32,611 nt of DNA, taken from positions 1-32,611 of the forward strand of contig JAUNIP010000018.1 in assembly GCA_030523425.1 (NCBI GenBank), in the 5' to 3' direction. The stretch comes from Coriobacteriia bacterium. GTDB taxonomy: Bacteria > Actinomycetota > Coriobacteriia > Coriobacteriales > Eggerthellaceae. The translations under genes and the position numbers were made by a program. This document shows positions 1 to 7,656 of this stretch, one piece after another. The notes beneath the pieces were generated by a model. That model was not told the origin of the DNA, did not search any database, and worked only from the letters and a program-made list of their open reading frames with translations. Within the stretch, counting starts at the first letter, position 1. Each line of letters opens with the position of its first letter.

Positions 1-55
1 TTCGTCGTTCACACAACGCGCGCAGGCAGGTTTGGGGCCTAAGGCGGGCGCTGCG

Positions 56-125
56 ATGACGTCCCTAAGATGGTGTAAATAGCGAAGATGATGACGTCCC
101 TAAGATGGTGTAAATAGCGAAGATG
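56..125. repeat. Two tandem copies of a 35-bp IS-end-like sequence
   Basis: Positions 56-90 and 91-125 are identical 35-mers in direct tandem with no spacer. Each contains the string GATGGTGTAAAT. A GTGTAAA core about 20 bases inside the end is typical of terminal inverted repeats of IS256-family elements (family knowledge). The transposase start begins about 70 bases downstream, which is the expected distance for a left end. What is odd is that the end is present twice in the same orientation. That is not an abutted circle junction, where the two ends would be inverted. Confidence 0.7.
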
Positions 126-335
126 AGCCAGAGGCTCACATTTCCAAGTAAATTTGTAATCGCCAAAAAACAAAAACCGCTTGGAAGGAGTGAACATGGC
201 TCAAATCAATTTTACCATCGACCAGGATGAAGTTCTCAAGGTTCTGGGAAACAGCACCGGGGAGGCCTTCAGGATGATTCTGCAGGAATCGCTCAACTCG
301 ATCCTGCAGGCCGAGTCCGCCGAGCAGTTGCGCGC
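56..335 (+). mobile_element. Left-end remnant of an IS256-family insertion sequence
   Basis: The segment joins the duplicated terminal repeat, a leader of about 70 bases and the 5' part of a transposase gene. IS256-type protein similarity stops near position 335, where the sequence becomes unrelated GC-rich DNA, so the rest of the transposase and the right end are missing. No target-site duplication can be named because the right end is absent. The right boundary is an estimate from where the protein similarity ends. Confidence 0.6.
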
Positions 336-423
336 CGGGCGGTTGGCAGCGCCGTCGAGCAATCTTGCCCGGAAGCAGGGCCGCCCCCGGTGGGCGGTTG
401 CCGCCTGCTCCTTCCCGGATTAG
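196..423 (+). pseudogene. Truncated IS256-family transposase (N-terminus only)
   Basis: The start is the ATG at 196, preceded by GGAAGGAG at 183-190; a TTG at 181 is in frame but lies before this ribosome-binding site. The product begins MAQINFTIDQDEVL and continues with GEAFRMILQESLN and AESAEQL, the familiar N-terminal helices of Mutator/IS256 transposases (about 400 residues when intact). After about residue 46 the frame runs into unrelated sequence (RAGRLAAPSS...) and stops at 423. The catalytic DDE core is absent, so it cannot be an active transposase. Family identity comes from remembered N-terminal consensus. Confidence 0.7.
371..418. other. Imperfect long stem-loop at the IS remnant junction
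   Basis: An inner stem CCGCCC/GGGCGG (381-386 with 392-397, five-base loop) sits inside an outer imperfect match between GGAAGCAGG (371-379) and CCTGCTCCTTCC (404-415). No run of T follows on either strand, so it is not a convincing intrinsic terminator. I see nothing else recognisable in 424-640, the gap before the rluD-type gene. Confidence 0.35.
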
Positions 424-640
424 GTTCCTCGGCTACGCTGCCGCTGCGCCCCGCATGCCTGCCCGCGTTCCGCGCGTTTCGCCCGCCACGGCGAACCCCG
501 CCGCTCGGATTGGAATGGCATTGTTGGGGCTGACCGGTAATAGCGGCATTGCTGGGTTCGGCCCGCCTGAGCGCTTTCTTTTAAACAGAATGATCGGCCC
601 GAGGAGCCATCCTAGGACTTTGCTCGTGCTTGCTCGCTTG

Positions 641-1705
641 TTACCAATCTTGCCAGGTGTTTTCGTATTGGGGGGCGGTGGGGTGCGGGGCGATTGCCAG
701 CGCGGCGAAGATTTCTTGACCGGTGGGGGTTACTTCGGTTTCACGCGGGGCCAGCGCGGTCAGTGCGGCTTGCAGGTCGGCCGGGGGGTTGTCCAGGAAA
801 TCCATGCGTTCGCCGGTGGCGGGATGTTCGAAGCCCAAGCGGTAGGAATGCAGGAACTGGCGGTTCAAGCCCAGCTGGGCTTCCCGCGCTTTGGGGCCGT
901 ACGTGGTGTACACGGGCTCGCCAACAAGCGGATGCCGAGTGTATTCAAGGTGCGCGCGAATCTGGTGGGTGCGGCCGGTGAACAGCTTGCAGTCTATCAG
1001 GGTGAATCCGTCGTCCTTCGCGCCGGCGGCATAGCGGGCCAGCACCGTGAACGTGGTGATGGCGTCGCGCGCCTGGGGCACGTCCTTCACGGCCATGCGC
1101 AGGCGGTCTTTGGGGTGGCGCGTCAGGGGCGCGTCAATCATGCCGGTCTCCCCCGCTATGTTGCCGTGGACCAGCGCCAGGTAGTGGCGGTCCACGTTGC
1201 GCAGGCGGATGGCATCCATCAGGGCGAACCCGGCTTCGTCGGTTTTGGCAGCCAGCATCAGGCCGCTGGTGTCCCTATCCAGGCGATGTACTATGCCCAG
1301 CCGGTCGTCGTCTTCGCCCTGCACGCTGCACAGGTGGTCCGCGCCGCAGTGATGCAGCAGTGCGTTCACCAGCGTGCCGTCGTAGTGATCTTCCGCAGGG
1401 TGGCATACCAGGCCAACCTGCTTGGACAGCACCAGCAGGTGGTCGTCTTCAAAGCGAATGTCAAGCGGGATATCCTGCGGCTCCATGATGCCGCGCTGGG
1501 CAGTGGGCTGCTGATATATCACGGTGTCGCCCACGCGAAGTTGCTGCTTCTTGGCGGGGGTTTGGCCGTTCACCAGCACCAGGCCGTCTTCGATGGCCTT
1601 GCCCGCGGCCGAACGCGTGGGGTACAAGCCGGCATCTGCCAGCGCCACGTCCAGGCGTTTTCCCAGGTCGTTCGTGCTTGCCACGTACAGCTTCTGCGCA
1701 GGCAT
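641..1705 (-). CDS. RluD-family 23S rRNA pseudouridine synthase
   Basis: This 354-residue protein isomerises uridines in RNA, most likely in 23S rRNA. Residues 1-70 form an S4-like RNA-binding domain (DVALADAGLYPTRSAAGKAI, VNGQ). The catalytic domain follows with the signature HRLDRDTSG at residues 140-148, where D143 is the nucleophilic aspartate. Later motifs GRTHQIRAHL and HPLVGEPVY are standard for the RluA/RluD family. Its ATG overlaps the lspA stop by one base (TAATG), so it is the last gene of an ileS-lspA-rluD transcript and probably translationally coupled. Whether it is RluD itself or a paralogue such as RluC is not settled by sequence alone. No clear terminator follows. Confidence 0.92.
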   Translation of the reverse strand: MPAQKLYVASTNDLGKRLDVALADAGLYPTRSAAGKAIEDGLVLVNGQTPAKKQQLRVGDTVIYQQPTAQRGIMEPQDIPLDIRFEDDHLLVLSKQVGLVCHPAEDHYDGTLVNALLHHCGADHLCSVQGEDDDRLGIVHRLDRDTSGLMLAAKTDEAGFALMDAIRLRNVDRHYLALVHGNIAGETGMIDAPLTRHPKDRLRMAVKDVPQARDAITTFTVLARYAAGAKDDGFTLIDCKLFTGRTHQIRAHLEYTRHPLVGEPVYTTYGPKAREAQLGLNRQFLHSYRLGFEHPATGERMDFLDNPPADLQAALTALAPRETEVTPTGQEIFAALAIAPHPTAPQYENTWQDW

Positions 1706-2259
1706 TAAGGGCGCTCCGCGGGTTGACTGCCTTCGCCTGCATCTGCATCTTCGCCTGGGTATTCCTTGAAGTCAAACAGCGCCACGGACACTACCAGCAG
1801 GATGATTCCGCAGGTCACGCCTATGTCGGCTACGTTGAACACGGGGAAATCCATGAAGGTTACGTTTATGAAATCCACTACGTAGCCGGTGAAGAAGCGG
1901 TCGTAGGCATTGCCCAGGCCGCCGGCGAACACCAAGCCCACGGCGAAGGCTTCAGCTGCGCGCGCTGTGGGGTTCACCACGAACAGCCACACCAGTAGCA
2001 ACGCGCAAATGACCAGGGAAAACACACCAAGCAACACGGGGAATCCCGCGAACAGGCCCCACGCGGCGCCGGTGTTGTGCACCAGCGTGAACTTGAACAG
2101 GCCCAAAAACGGCCCGGCGATGTCTTGCCCCACGGCGTAGGCGCCGCTGTTAACGTAGCCCTTGGTGGCAAGGTCGGCCGCAAGCCACACAACAGCAACG
2201 CATGCCATCAGGCATGCGTTGCGCTTGCGCTTGGGAGTCTGTGCGCTATCCCCCGCCAA
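1705..2259 (-). CDS. lspA: Lipoprotein signal peptidase (signal peptidase II)
   Basis: LspA is a membrane aspartic protease that removes the signal peptide from diacylglyceryl-modified prolipoproteins. The protein has four hydrophobic segments and the conserved blocks: ADLATK, VHNTGAAWG, GGLGNAYDRF and FPVFNVAD; the aspartates of the last two are the catalytic pair. I chose the TTG at 2259-2257, which gives 184 residues with a short basic N-terminus (TPKRKRN) before the first membrane segment, and which follows a TAGGGGG stretch. The ATG at about 2211 is an alternative. A longer open frame to 2367 would run deep into ileS and lacks family similarity. The TAATG overlap joins it to the next gene. 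Confidence 0.9.
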   Translation of the reverse strand: MAGDSAQTPKRKRNACLMACVAVVWLAADLATKGYVNSGAYAVGQDIAGPFLGLFKFTLVHNTGAAWGLFAGFPVLLGVFSLVICALLLVWLFVVNPTARAAEAFAVGLVFAGGLGNAYDRFFTGYVVDFINVTFMDFPVFNVADIGVTCGIILLVVSVALFDFKEYPGEDADAGEGSQPAERP

Positions 2260-2267
2260 CGCGCCCC

Positions 2268-5111
2268 CTACAGGCCCTGGCCCGCAAGCACGCCGGCGCA
2301 GCGTTCGCACACGTCCGCATGCGAAGGATCGGCCCCCAGCTGGCGGATGTTCCAGCAGCGCGGGCACTTGTCGCCTTCGGCCACTGAAATCTCGGCCGCA
2401 AGTTCGGCGCCTTCCACAAAGGCAACGCTGGCCACAATGAACAGTTCCTGGAACACGGCGGGGTCGTACGCCTGCGCGGCCGCGACCACATCGGCCGGGG
2501 CGGTCACCACCACGGCGGCTTCTTGGCTCTTGTTGATCACCTTGGCGCCGCGGGCGTCCTCTAGCGCCTTGGTCACCACATCGCGCACGGCCATCATCTG
2601 GGCAAACGCCTCGGCCGCGGCCTCCGCCACCGCGCCCACACGCAACCCGGGCGCCAAGTCGTCAACACCCGGCCCCCCACCCAACATCACGCAGAAAGGG
2701 CGCCCCAGTTCGCGCATGCCAGCCGGGAAGTACTCCCACACTTCGTCAGCCGTGAAGGAAAGGATGGGCGCGAACGCACGCACCATCACTTCCAGGATGT
2801 TCATCAGCACCGTTTGCACCGCCCGGCGCCGCGGCGAATCCGCCGCTTCGGAGTACAGGCGGTCCTTCGCCACGTCCATGTAGATGGCGCTGGTGTCGTT
2901 CACGAAGTCGTACAGCGCGCGGTACACGCCGTTGAAGCGGTACTCCTCATACGCGCTGGTAACATCCTGCAACAGCGCCACGGTGCGCACCATCATGTAG
3001 CGGTCAATGGGCTCTAGCACGTCCCATTCCACGGCGTTTTTGTAGGCGAAGTCATCCAGGCTGCCCAGCAGGAAGCGGAACGTGTTGCGGAACTTGCGAT
3101 ACGCGTCCGACACCTGCTTCAAAATGCCGTCCGAAATGCGCACGTCCTGCGAAAAGTCCACGCTAGACACCCACAGGCGCAACACGTCGGCACCGAACTT
3201 ACCAATCACTTCAGCGGGGTCTATGCCGTTGCCCTTCGACTTGGACATCTTCTCGCCGTTTTCGTCCACCGTGAAGCCGCAGTGCATGACCGCCTTGTAC
3301 GGCGGCTTGCCGAAGGCGCCCACGCTGGTCAGCAGGCTGGACTGGAACCACCCACGGTGCTGGTCAGACCCTTCCAGGTACAGATCGGCCGGCCAGCGCA
3401 GGCCTTCTTCTGCGCGGTGCAGCAGCACACCTGCATGGCTGACTCCGCTTTCCCACCACACGTCTAAAATGTCCTTTTCCGGCAGCAGTTCCGTGCCGCC
3501 ACACGCGGGACAGCACGTGCCTTCCGGCAGGTATTCCGCCGGCTTGCGAATGAACCACGCGTCGGAGCCTTCGCGGTCGAACAGGTCAATCACTGCGTCG
3601 AACGTGGCTTCGGTGGCCACCGTTTCGCCGCAGGTGGCGCACTTGAAAACGGGGATGGGAACGCCCCAAGAACGCTGGCGGCTGATGCACCAGTCGGGGC
3701 GCTCGCTGACCATGGCGCCGATGCGGTTCTTGGACCAGTCGGGAATCCACTGCACGTCGTTCTGGATGGCATCAACGGCCTTTTGGCGCAGGCCGGTTTC
3801 GTCCATGGAAACGAACCACTGCGTGGTAGCGCGGAAGATGACCGGCTTGTGGCAGCGCCAGCAATGCGGGTAGCTGTGGTTGATGTCCACGCGCGCCACC
3901 AGCGTGCCGGCCTGGCGCAAATACTCAATGATGGGTTCGTTGGCTTCCCAAGTGCTTAAGCCTTCCCAGCGGCAAGTGCCCTGGTAAAAGCGGCCTTCAT
4001 CGTCCACGGGCATCTTGATTTCCTTGATGCCCTTGGCCTGGCACACCTTGTAGTCGTCCACGCCATGGCCAGGCGCGGTATGCACGGCGCCAGTGCCGGT
4101 GTCCAGCGTCACGTGCGTGCCGGTGATGATAACGCCCGTTTCGCCGTCGCACACAGGGTGCACGTACGTGGCGCCTTCCAGCGCGGTGCCCTTGAAGGTC
4201 AGCCGCCCGCCGCCGTCCTGCAGGAACTGAATGTCTTCCCAGCCGGCCACTTCGGCCACGGCGCCGGCCAGATCTTCGGCCATCACCAGCAGGTTGCCGT
4301 CCACCACGGCCACCACGTAGTCGGCGTCGGGGGCCAAGCTGACGGCCTGGTTGGCCGGCAGCGTCCACGGCGTGGTGGTCCAGATGACCACGGCGCAAGG
4401 CGCTTCGCCCAGGCCCGCCGCAGCAGCAGCCCCAGCCACCGCTTCCGGCATGGCTTCGAAGAAGAAATTCACGTAGATGGACGGGCTGGATTCGTCGCCG
4501 TATTCAATTTCGGCTTCGGCCAGCGCGGTGTGGCAGTTGCTGCACCAATGGATGGGCTTGCGGCCGCGGTACACGCTGCCGTTCAGGTACATGTCCTTGA
4601 ACAGCTCCACGTCGGCGGTTTCGAAGCTGTGGTGATACGTAAGGTAGGGGTGCTCCCAGTCGCCGTTCACGCCCAGACGCTTGAAGCCTTCACGCTGCAC
4701 GCCCACGTACTTGCTGGCCCAGTCGTGGCACAGCTTGCGCAGTTCAGGTTGGCTGGTCTGGGCCATCTTTTCCTTGCCCAGCGTGGTTTCCACCATGTGC
4801 TCAATGGGCTGGCCGTGGCAGTCCCAACCAGGAATGTAAGGCGTGTAGTAGCCGCGCTGCGCGTGGCATTTCACCACGAAGTCCTTCAGAATCTTGTTGA
4901 ACGCATGGCCAATGTGGATGGGCCCGTTGGCGTATGGGGGGCCGTCATGCAACACGAACGGTTCGCCGGTGGCGTTCTTTTCCAGCACCTTCCAGTACAG
5001 TTGCTGCTGTTCCCACTGCTCAAGACGCTTCGGCTCGTTTTGAGGCAGGTTGCCCCGCATGGGGAAATCGGTCTTGGGCAGATTCATGGTCTCTTTGTAA
5101 CTTTGTGCCAC
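2268..5111 (-). CDS. ileS: Isoleucyl-tRNA synthetase
   Basis: This class I aminoacyl-tRNA synthetase charges tRNA-Ile. It has the HIGH motif in PIHIGHAFN, the KMSKS motif in EKMSKSKGN, the CP1 editing domain between them (including TTTPWTLPANQA), an anticodon-binding region, and a C-terminal zinc finger with CPRCW and CERC. Length is 947 residues, normal for the bacterial type. The GTG at 5111 lies 8-9 bases after GAAAGGA and gives an N-terminus like that of Gram-positive enzymes before PKTDFPMRG. An ATG at 5120 sits directly against the same ribosome-binding site, and an ATG at 5087 is a third option. The open frame extends to 5273, but that part is not conserved. No T-box leader was seen. 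Confidence 0.96.
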   Translation of the reverse strand: MAQSYKETMNLPKTDFPMRGNLPQNEPKRLEQWEQQQLYWKVLEKNATGEPFVLHDGPPYANGPIHIGHAFNKILKDFVVKCHAQRGYYTPYIPGWDCHGQPIEHMVETTLGKEKMAQTSQPELRKLCHDWASKYVGVQREGFKRLGVNGDWEHPYLTYHHSFETADVELFKDMYLNGSVYRGRKPIHWCSNCHTALAEAEIEYGDESSPSIYVNFFFEAMPEAVAGAAAAAGLGEAPCAVVIWTTTPWTLPANQAVSLAPDADYVVAVVDGNLLVMAEDLAGAVAEVAGWEDIQFLQDGGGRLTFKGTALEGATYVHPVCDGETGVIITGTHVTLDTGTGAVHTAPGHGVDDYKVCQAKGIKEIKMPVDDEGRFYQGTCRWEGLSTWEANEPIIEYLRQAGTLVARVDINHSYPHCWRCHKPVIFRATTQWFVSMDETGLRQKAVDAIQNDVQWIPDWSKNRIGAMVSERPDWCISRQRSWGVPIPVFKCATCGETVATEATFDAVIDLFDREGSDAWFIRKPAEYLPEGTCCPACGGTELLPEKDILDVWWESGVSHAGVLLHRAEEGLRWPADLYLEGSDQHRGWFQSSLLTSVGAFGKPPYKAVMHCGFTVDENGEKMSKSKGNGIDPAEVIGKFGADVLRLWVSSVDFSQDVRISDGILKQVSDAYRKFRNTFRFLLGSLDDFAYKNAVEWDVLEPIDRYMMVRTVALLQDVTSAYEEYRFNGVYRALYDFVNDTSAIYMDVAKDRLYSEAADSPRRRAVQTVLMNILEVMVRAFAPILSFTADEVWEYFPAGMRELGRPFCVMLGGGPGVDDLAPGLRVGAVAEAAAEAFAQMMAVRDVVTKALEDARGAKVINKSQEAAVVVTAPADVVAAAQAYDPAVFQELFIVASVAFVEGAELAAEISVAEGDKCPRCWNIRQLGADPSHADVCERCAGVLAGQGL

Positions 5112-5196
5112 GAAACTCATCCTTTCACATGCGCATATCATGAAGCCTTCCGCACGCGGCCAACCGCACGCAGGGGCTGTTTTCGCCAAGTTCAAA

Positions 5197-5225
5197 AGTA
5201 TACGCCAACACAGGGGTTGTGGGAA
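5197..5225 (-). promoter_or_regulatory. Candidate sigma-A promoter of the ileS-lspA-rluD operon
   Basis: Read on the minus strand, TTCCCA (5225-5220) and TATACT (5202-5197) are separated by exactly 17 bases. The start codon lies about 85 bases downstream. The -10 matches consensus at 5 of 6 positions and the -35 at 4 of 6. Confidence 0.55.
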
Positions 5226-5238
5226 GGAAACCCGCGTC

Positions 5239-5255
5239 ATTTCGGCTGCCGAAAT
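5239..5255. promoter_or_regulatory. Perfect 17-bp palindrome in the ileS/degV divergent region
   Basis: ATTTCGGCTGCCGAAAT is a perfect inverted repeat of 8 bases around a single central T. It lies 14 bases upstream of the ileS -35 box and about 45 bases upstream of the degV -10 box. It could be an operator for a dimeric regulator of one or both promoters. I cannot assign it to a known regulator. Confidence 0.45.
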
Positions 5256-5301
5256 CAACCTTGGCTGTGACACGCAATTTACATTCGAAGTGGAACAAAA
5301 T

Positions 5302-5310
5302 TGCTATAAT
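5302..5310 (+). promoter_or_regulatory. Extended -10 promoter of degV
   Basis: TGCTATAAT combines a perfect -10 hexamer (5305-5310) with the TGN extension. No good -35 stands 16-18 bases upstream, which fits an extended -10 promoter. The degV start codon is 41 bases downstream of the hexamer. Confidence 0.6.
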
Positions 5311-5350
5311 TGTCCATGTTTGTGCATATTTCGCTATGGAAGGGTGTTAC

Positions 5351-6223
5351 ATGGGCTATCAGATCATCACGGACTCCAGTTGCAATCTTACGGTTGAGAC
5401 CATCAACGAATTCGGCCTGGAGGTGTTGCCGCTTACGTTCATGATCGACGGCAAGCAGTACCAAAGCTTTCTGAAAGGCCAGGTTGTGGACCTTGGGCAG
5501 TTCTACGCCATGATGCGCGAAGGCAAGATGATTACCACTTCCCTGCCGAACTTGGTGGATTCCGAAAAGCTGATGCGCGAACACCTTGACGCTGGCACCG
5601 ACGTGCTGTACCTGGGCTTTTCCAGCGGGCTTTCCGGCACGTTCGAAGCCATTACGGCAATGATGGGCCAACTGGCCGCGCAATATCCTGAACGCCAGGT
5701 TGTTTCTGTTGACACACTGGCTGCGTCCGGCGGTCAGGGCCTGTTGGTGTGGTATGCGGCGAAGATGGCCAAGGAAGGCGCTTCTATGGGCGAAGTGGCC
5801 AAGTGGGTGGAAGACAACCGGCTGCATTTGGCCCACTGGTTCACCGTGGACGACCTAATGTTTCTATTCCGCGGCGGCCGCGTGAGCAAGACCAGCGCCT
5901 GGGCCGGCACGCTGCTGAACATCAAGCCCGTGCTGCACGTGGACGACGAAGGCCACCTGATTCCCATGGAAAAGGTGCGCGGCCGCAAGAAGAGCATGAA
6001 CCAGCTGATAGACCACATGGAAAAGACCGCGAATGCCCCCGTGGCCGACCAAACCGTGTTCATCACCCACGGCGACTGCATAGAAGACGCCGTGTACGTG
6101 GCCGAAAAGATACGCGAAAAGTTCGGCTGCCAAGACATCCGCATCAACTACGTTGACCCCGTAATCGGTGCCCACAGCGGCCCCGGCACGCTAGCGTTGT
6201 TCTTCTTGGCATCCCAACGATAG
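5351..6223 (+). CDS. DegV family protein (FakB-type fatty-acid-binding protein)
   Basis: DegV/FakB proteins bind a fatty acid and present it to the FakA kinase for phosphorylation and entry into phospholipid synthesis (family knowledge). The 290-residue length is typical. The N-terminus IITDSSCNL, the TTSLPN block, the SSGLSGTF loop, the FRGGRVSKT region and the C-terminal VIGAHSGPGTLALFF are the usual family motifs. GGAAGGG at 5338-5344 precedes the ATG at 5351. A longer in-frame start at 5219 is ignored because that part lies in the promoter region. dinB follows 50 bases later on the same strand. No FakA gene is in the window, so the lipid role is inferred from family only. Confidence 0.9.
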   Translation: MGYQIITDSSCNLTVETINEFGLEVLPLTFMIDGKQYQSFLKGQVVDLGQFYAMMREGKMITTSLPNLVDSEKLMREHLDAGTDVLYLGFSSGLSGTFEAITAMMGQLAAQYPERQVVSVDTLAASGGQGLLVWYAAKMAKEGASMGEVAKWVEDNRLHLAHWFTVDDLMFLFRGGRVSKTSAWAGTLLNIKPVLHVDDEGHLIPMEKVRGRKKSMNQLIDHMEKTANAPVADQTVFITHGDCIEDAVYVAEKIREKFGCQDIRINYVDPVIGAHSGPGTLALFFLASQR

Positions 6224-6273
6224 GGATTGGGGTGTACCACCCCCTGCGTCACCTGCCTTGAAAGGAGTGTTGC

Positions 6274-7491
6274 ATGACCATTTTTGGGGGCGGCACTCCT
6301 TCTTCTTTGGTGCCGTGGAGCGGGCCAGCCATTTTGCTGGTTGACCTGGACGCTTTCTTCGCCAGCGTGGAACAGATGGACCACCCGGAATGGAAGGGGC
6401 AGCCGGTTATTGTGGGCGGGCCTTCCAGCGAACGCGGAGTTGTGTCCACGGCGTCCTACGAAGCGCGGCGCTTCGGCGTGCACAGCGCCATGCCTTCGGC
6501 GCAGGCGGAACGCATGTGCCCGCAGGCCATCTGGGTGCGCGGCAACCACGCGCGCTACAAGGAAGTGTCCCAAACCATCATGGGCATACTAGGCGACGAA
6601 ACCCCGCACCTGCAGCAGGTGTCAATCGACGAAGCCTTCCTGGACGTTTCCACCACACGCCACAACACCGAACACCCCTACAATGTGGCCGCGCGCATCC
6701 AGCAGCGGGTGCGCACCGAAGTGGGCGTCACGTGCTCGGTAGGAATAGGCAGCACGAAAACGGTTGCGAAGGTGGCGTCCGACCGGGAAAAGCCGAGCGG
6801 TCTGACATGCGTGATGCCGGGATCGGAACAAGCCTTCCTGGCACCGCTTCCCATACGGGCCCTCAGCGGCGTAGGAGCGGCCTCTGAAGCCGAGCTGCGC
6901 AAGTTTGGCATACAGACCCTAGGACAGCTTGCACAGGCCGAAGAGAGCCTTCTGAAGCGCGTATTCGGCAAGAACGCGGGCCTTATGCGCCAGCGAGCGC
7001 TAGGCGGCGAACAAAGCCCCGTGGCTGCAGACCGCACCGTGAAGTCTGTCAGCCATGAAACCAGCTTCGCGCAAGACATCACCTGCCGCGAAGACGTGCG
7101 CGCAGCCATAGCCACCATGGCCACCGGCGTGGGGCGCCGTCTGCGCAAGAAGGGCCTGGCGGGCACCACGGTGTCGCTGAAGCTGCGCTTGGGAGACCGT
7201 CAGATTAAGCAGGCGCAAACCACGCTGGATGCCCCCACCAACAACGAACGCGCCTTCACCGGCCTGCTGTACGACCTACTAGACCAAGTGTGGGCCGAAG
7301 GCACCCCCGTGCGCCTGGTAGGCGTAGGCGTGTCCAACTTCGAAGCCCCCGGCGCCCAGCTGAACCTGTTCGCAAACGAAGCCGCCGGCCAGCGCGACCA
7401 CAACCTGCTAACCGCGGCGGACGCCATAAAAGACAAGTTCGGCGAAAGCGCCCTGACCTTCGGCCACGAATGGCGCACGAAGGGCAAGTAA
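6274..7491 (+). CDS. dinB: DNA polymerase IV (Y-family translesion polymerase)
   Basis: DinB is a low-fidelity polymerase that extends past damaged or mispaired ends. Residues 20-29 (ILLVDLDAFF) carry the first metal-binding aspartate and the steric-gate aromatic. SIDEAFLD supplies D119 and E120. The YEARRFGV block contacts the incoming nucleotide. A thumb/HhH region (ALSGVGAASEAELRKFGI) and the little-finger domain follow. Near the C-terminus QLNLF matches the sliding-clamp-binding motif. Length is 405 residues. AAAGGAG at 6261-6267 precedes the ATG. The N-terminus is about 14 residues longer than in many DinB proteins. No LexA-type site was recognised upstream. Only a small hairpin without a T-run (6229-6243) separates it from degV. 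Confidence 0.94.
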   Translation: MTIFGGGTPSSLVPWSGPAILLVDLDAFFASVEQMDHPEWKGQPVIVGGPSSERGVVSTASYEARRFGVHSAMPSAQAERMCPQAIWVRGNHARYKEVSQTIMGILGDETPHLQQVSIDEAFLDVSTTRHNTEHPYNVAARIQQRVRTEVGVTCSVGIGSTKTVAKVASDREKPSGLTCVMPGSEQAFLAPLPIRALSGVGAASEAELRKFGIQTLGQLAQAEESLLKRVFGKNAGLMRQRALGGEQSPVAADRTVKSVSHETSFAQDITCREDVRAAIATMATGVGRRLRKKGLAGTTVSLKLRLGDRQIKQAQTTLDAPTNNERAFTGLLYDLLDQVWAEGTPVRLVGVGVSNFEAPGAQLNLFANEAAGQRDHNLLTAADAIKDKFGESALTFGHEWRTKGK

Positions 7492-7497
7492 CGCGCG

Positions 7498-7641
7498 TTG
7501 TGCTGAACGGGCGCGATCCACAGTGGTTTGAGGCTCCACATAGCGTTCGCCATCCTTAGCCATACCGCTGATGACGCCCTCGCTCAGACACCAAGCCACG
7601 CTGGCCTTCGAATAATCGGAAACCTTGCTGGCATCCGCCAT
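7498..7641 (-). pseudogene. Fragment of an SLH-domain surface-protein gene
   Basis: Reading the minus strand from 7641, the frame gives DASKVSDYSKASVAWC, then LSEGVISGMAKDG, YVEPQTTVDRAR. This is one S-layer-homology repeat: a hydrophobic/WC core, the GxIxG turn and the terminal xRA motif. The frame then runs antisense into the 3' end of dinB, and similarity stops at about 7498. There is no room upstream for a signal peptide or other repeats because the glycosyltransferase ends at 7657. It is therefore a leftover of a larger cell-wall-anchored protein gene. It is not a copy of the SLH repeats in the protein at 29326-32355. Confidence 0.6.
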
Positions 7642-7656
7642 CCCCTGCGGGGAGTT

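Noticed and set aside
56-125. CRISPR-like direct repeats
   Set aside because: Only two copies, directly abutting with no spacer, next to an IS256-type transposase start.
365-1708. A 447-codon plus-strand open frame
   Set aside because: It is antisense to the rluD-family gene, has no family-like motifs and a skewed composition typical of shadow frames in GC-rich DNA.
2260-2367. Longer lspA start inside ileS
   Set aside because: The extra N-terminus is Arg/Gly/Ala-rich, not LspA-like, and is the overlap with the zinc-finger end of ileS.
4065-5270. A 401-codon plus-strand open frame opposite ileS
   Set aside because: It is the antisense of a highly conserved synthetase gene and its translation is rich in His, Ala and Gly without recognisable motifs.
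5112-5300. T-box leader of ileS
   Set aside because: The conserved T-box sequence (AGGGTGG...) and antiterminator pairings are not visible in the leader.
6229-6243. Terminator between degV and dinB
   Set aside because: The hairpin GGGGTG/CACCCC is short and has no T-run, and dinB starts 30 bases later with its own ribosome-binding site.
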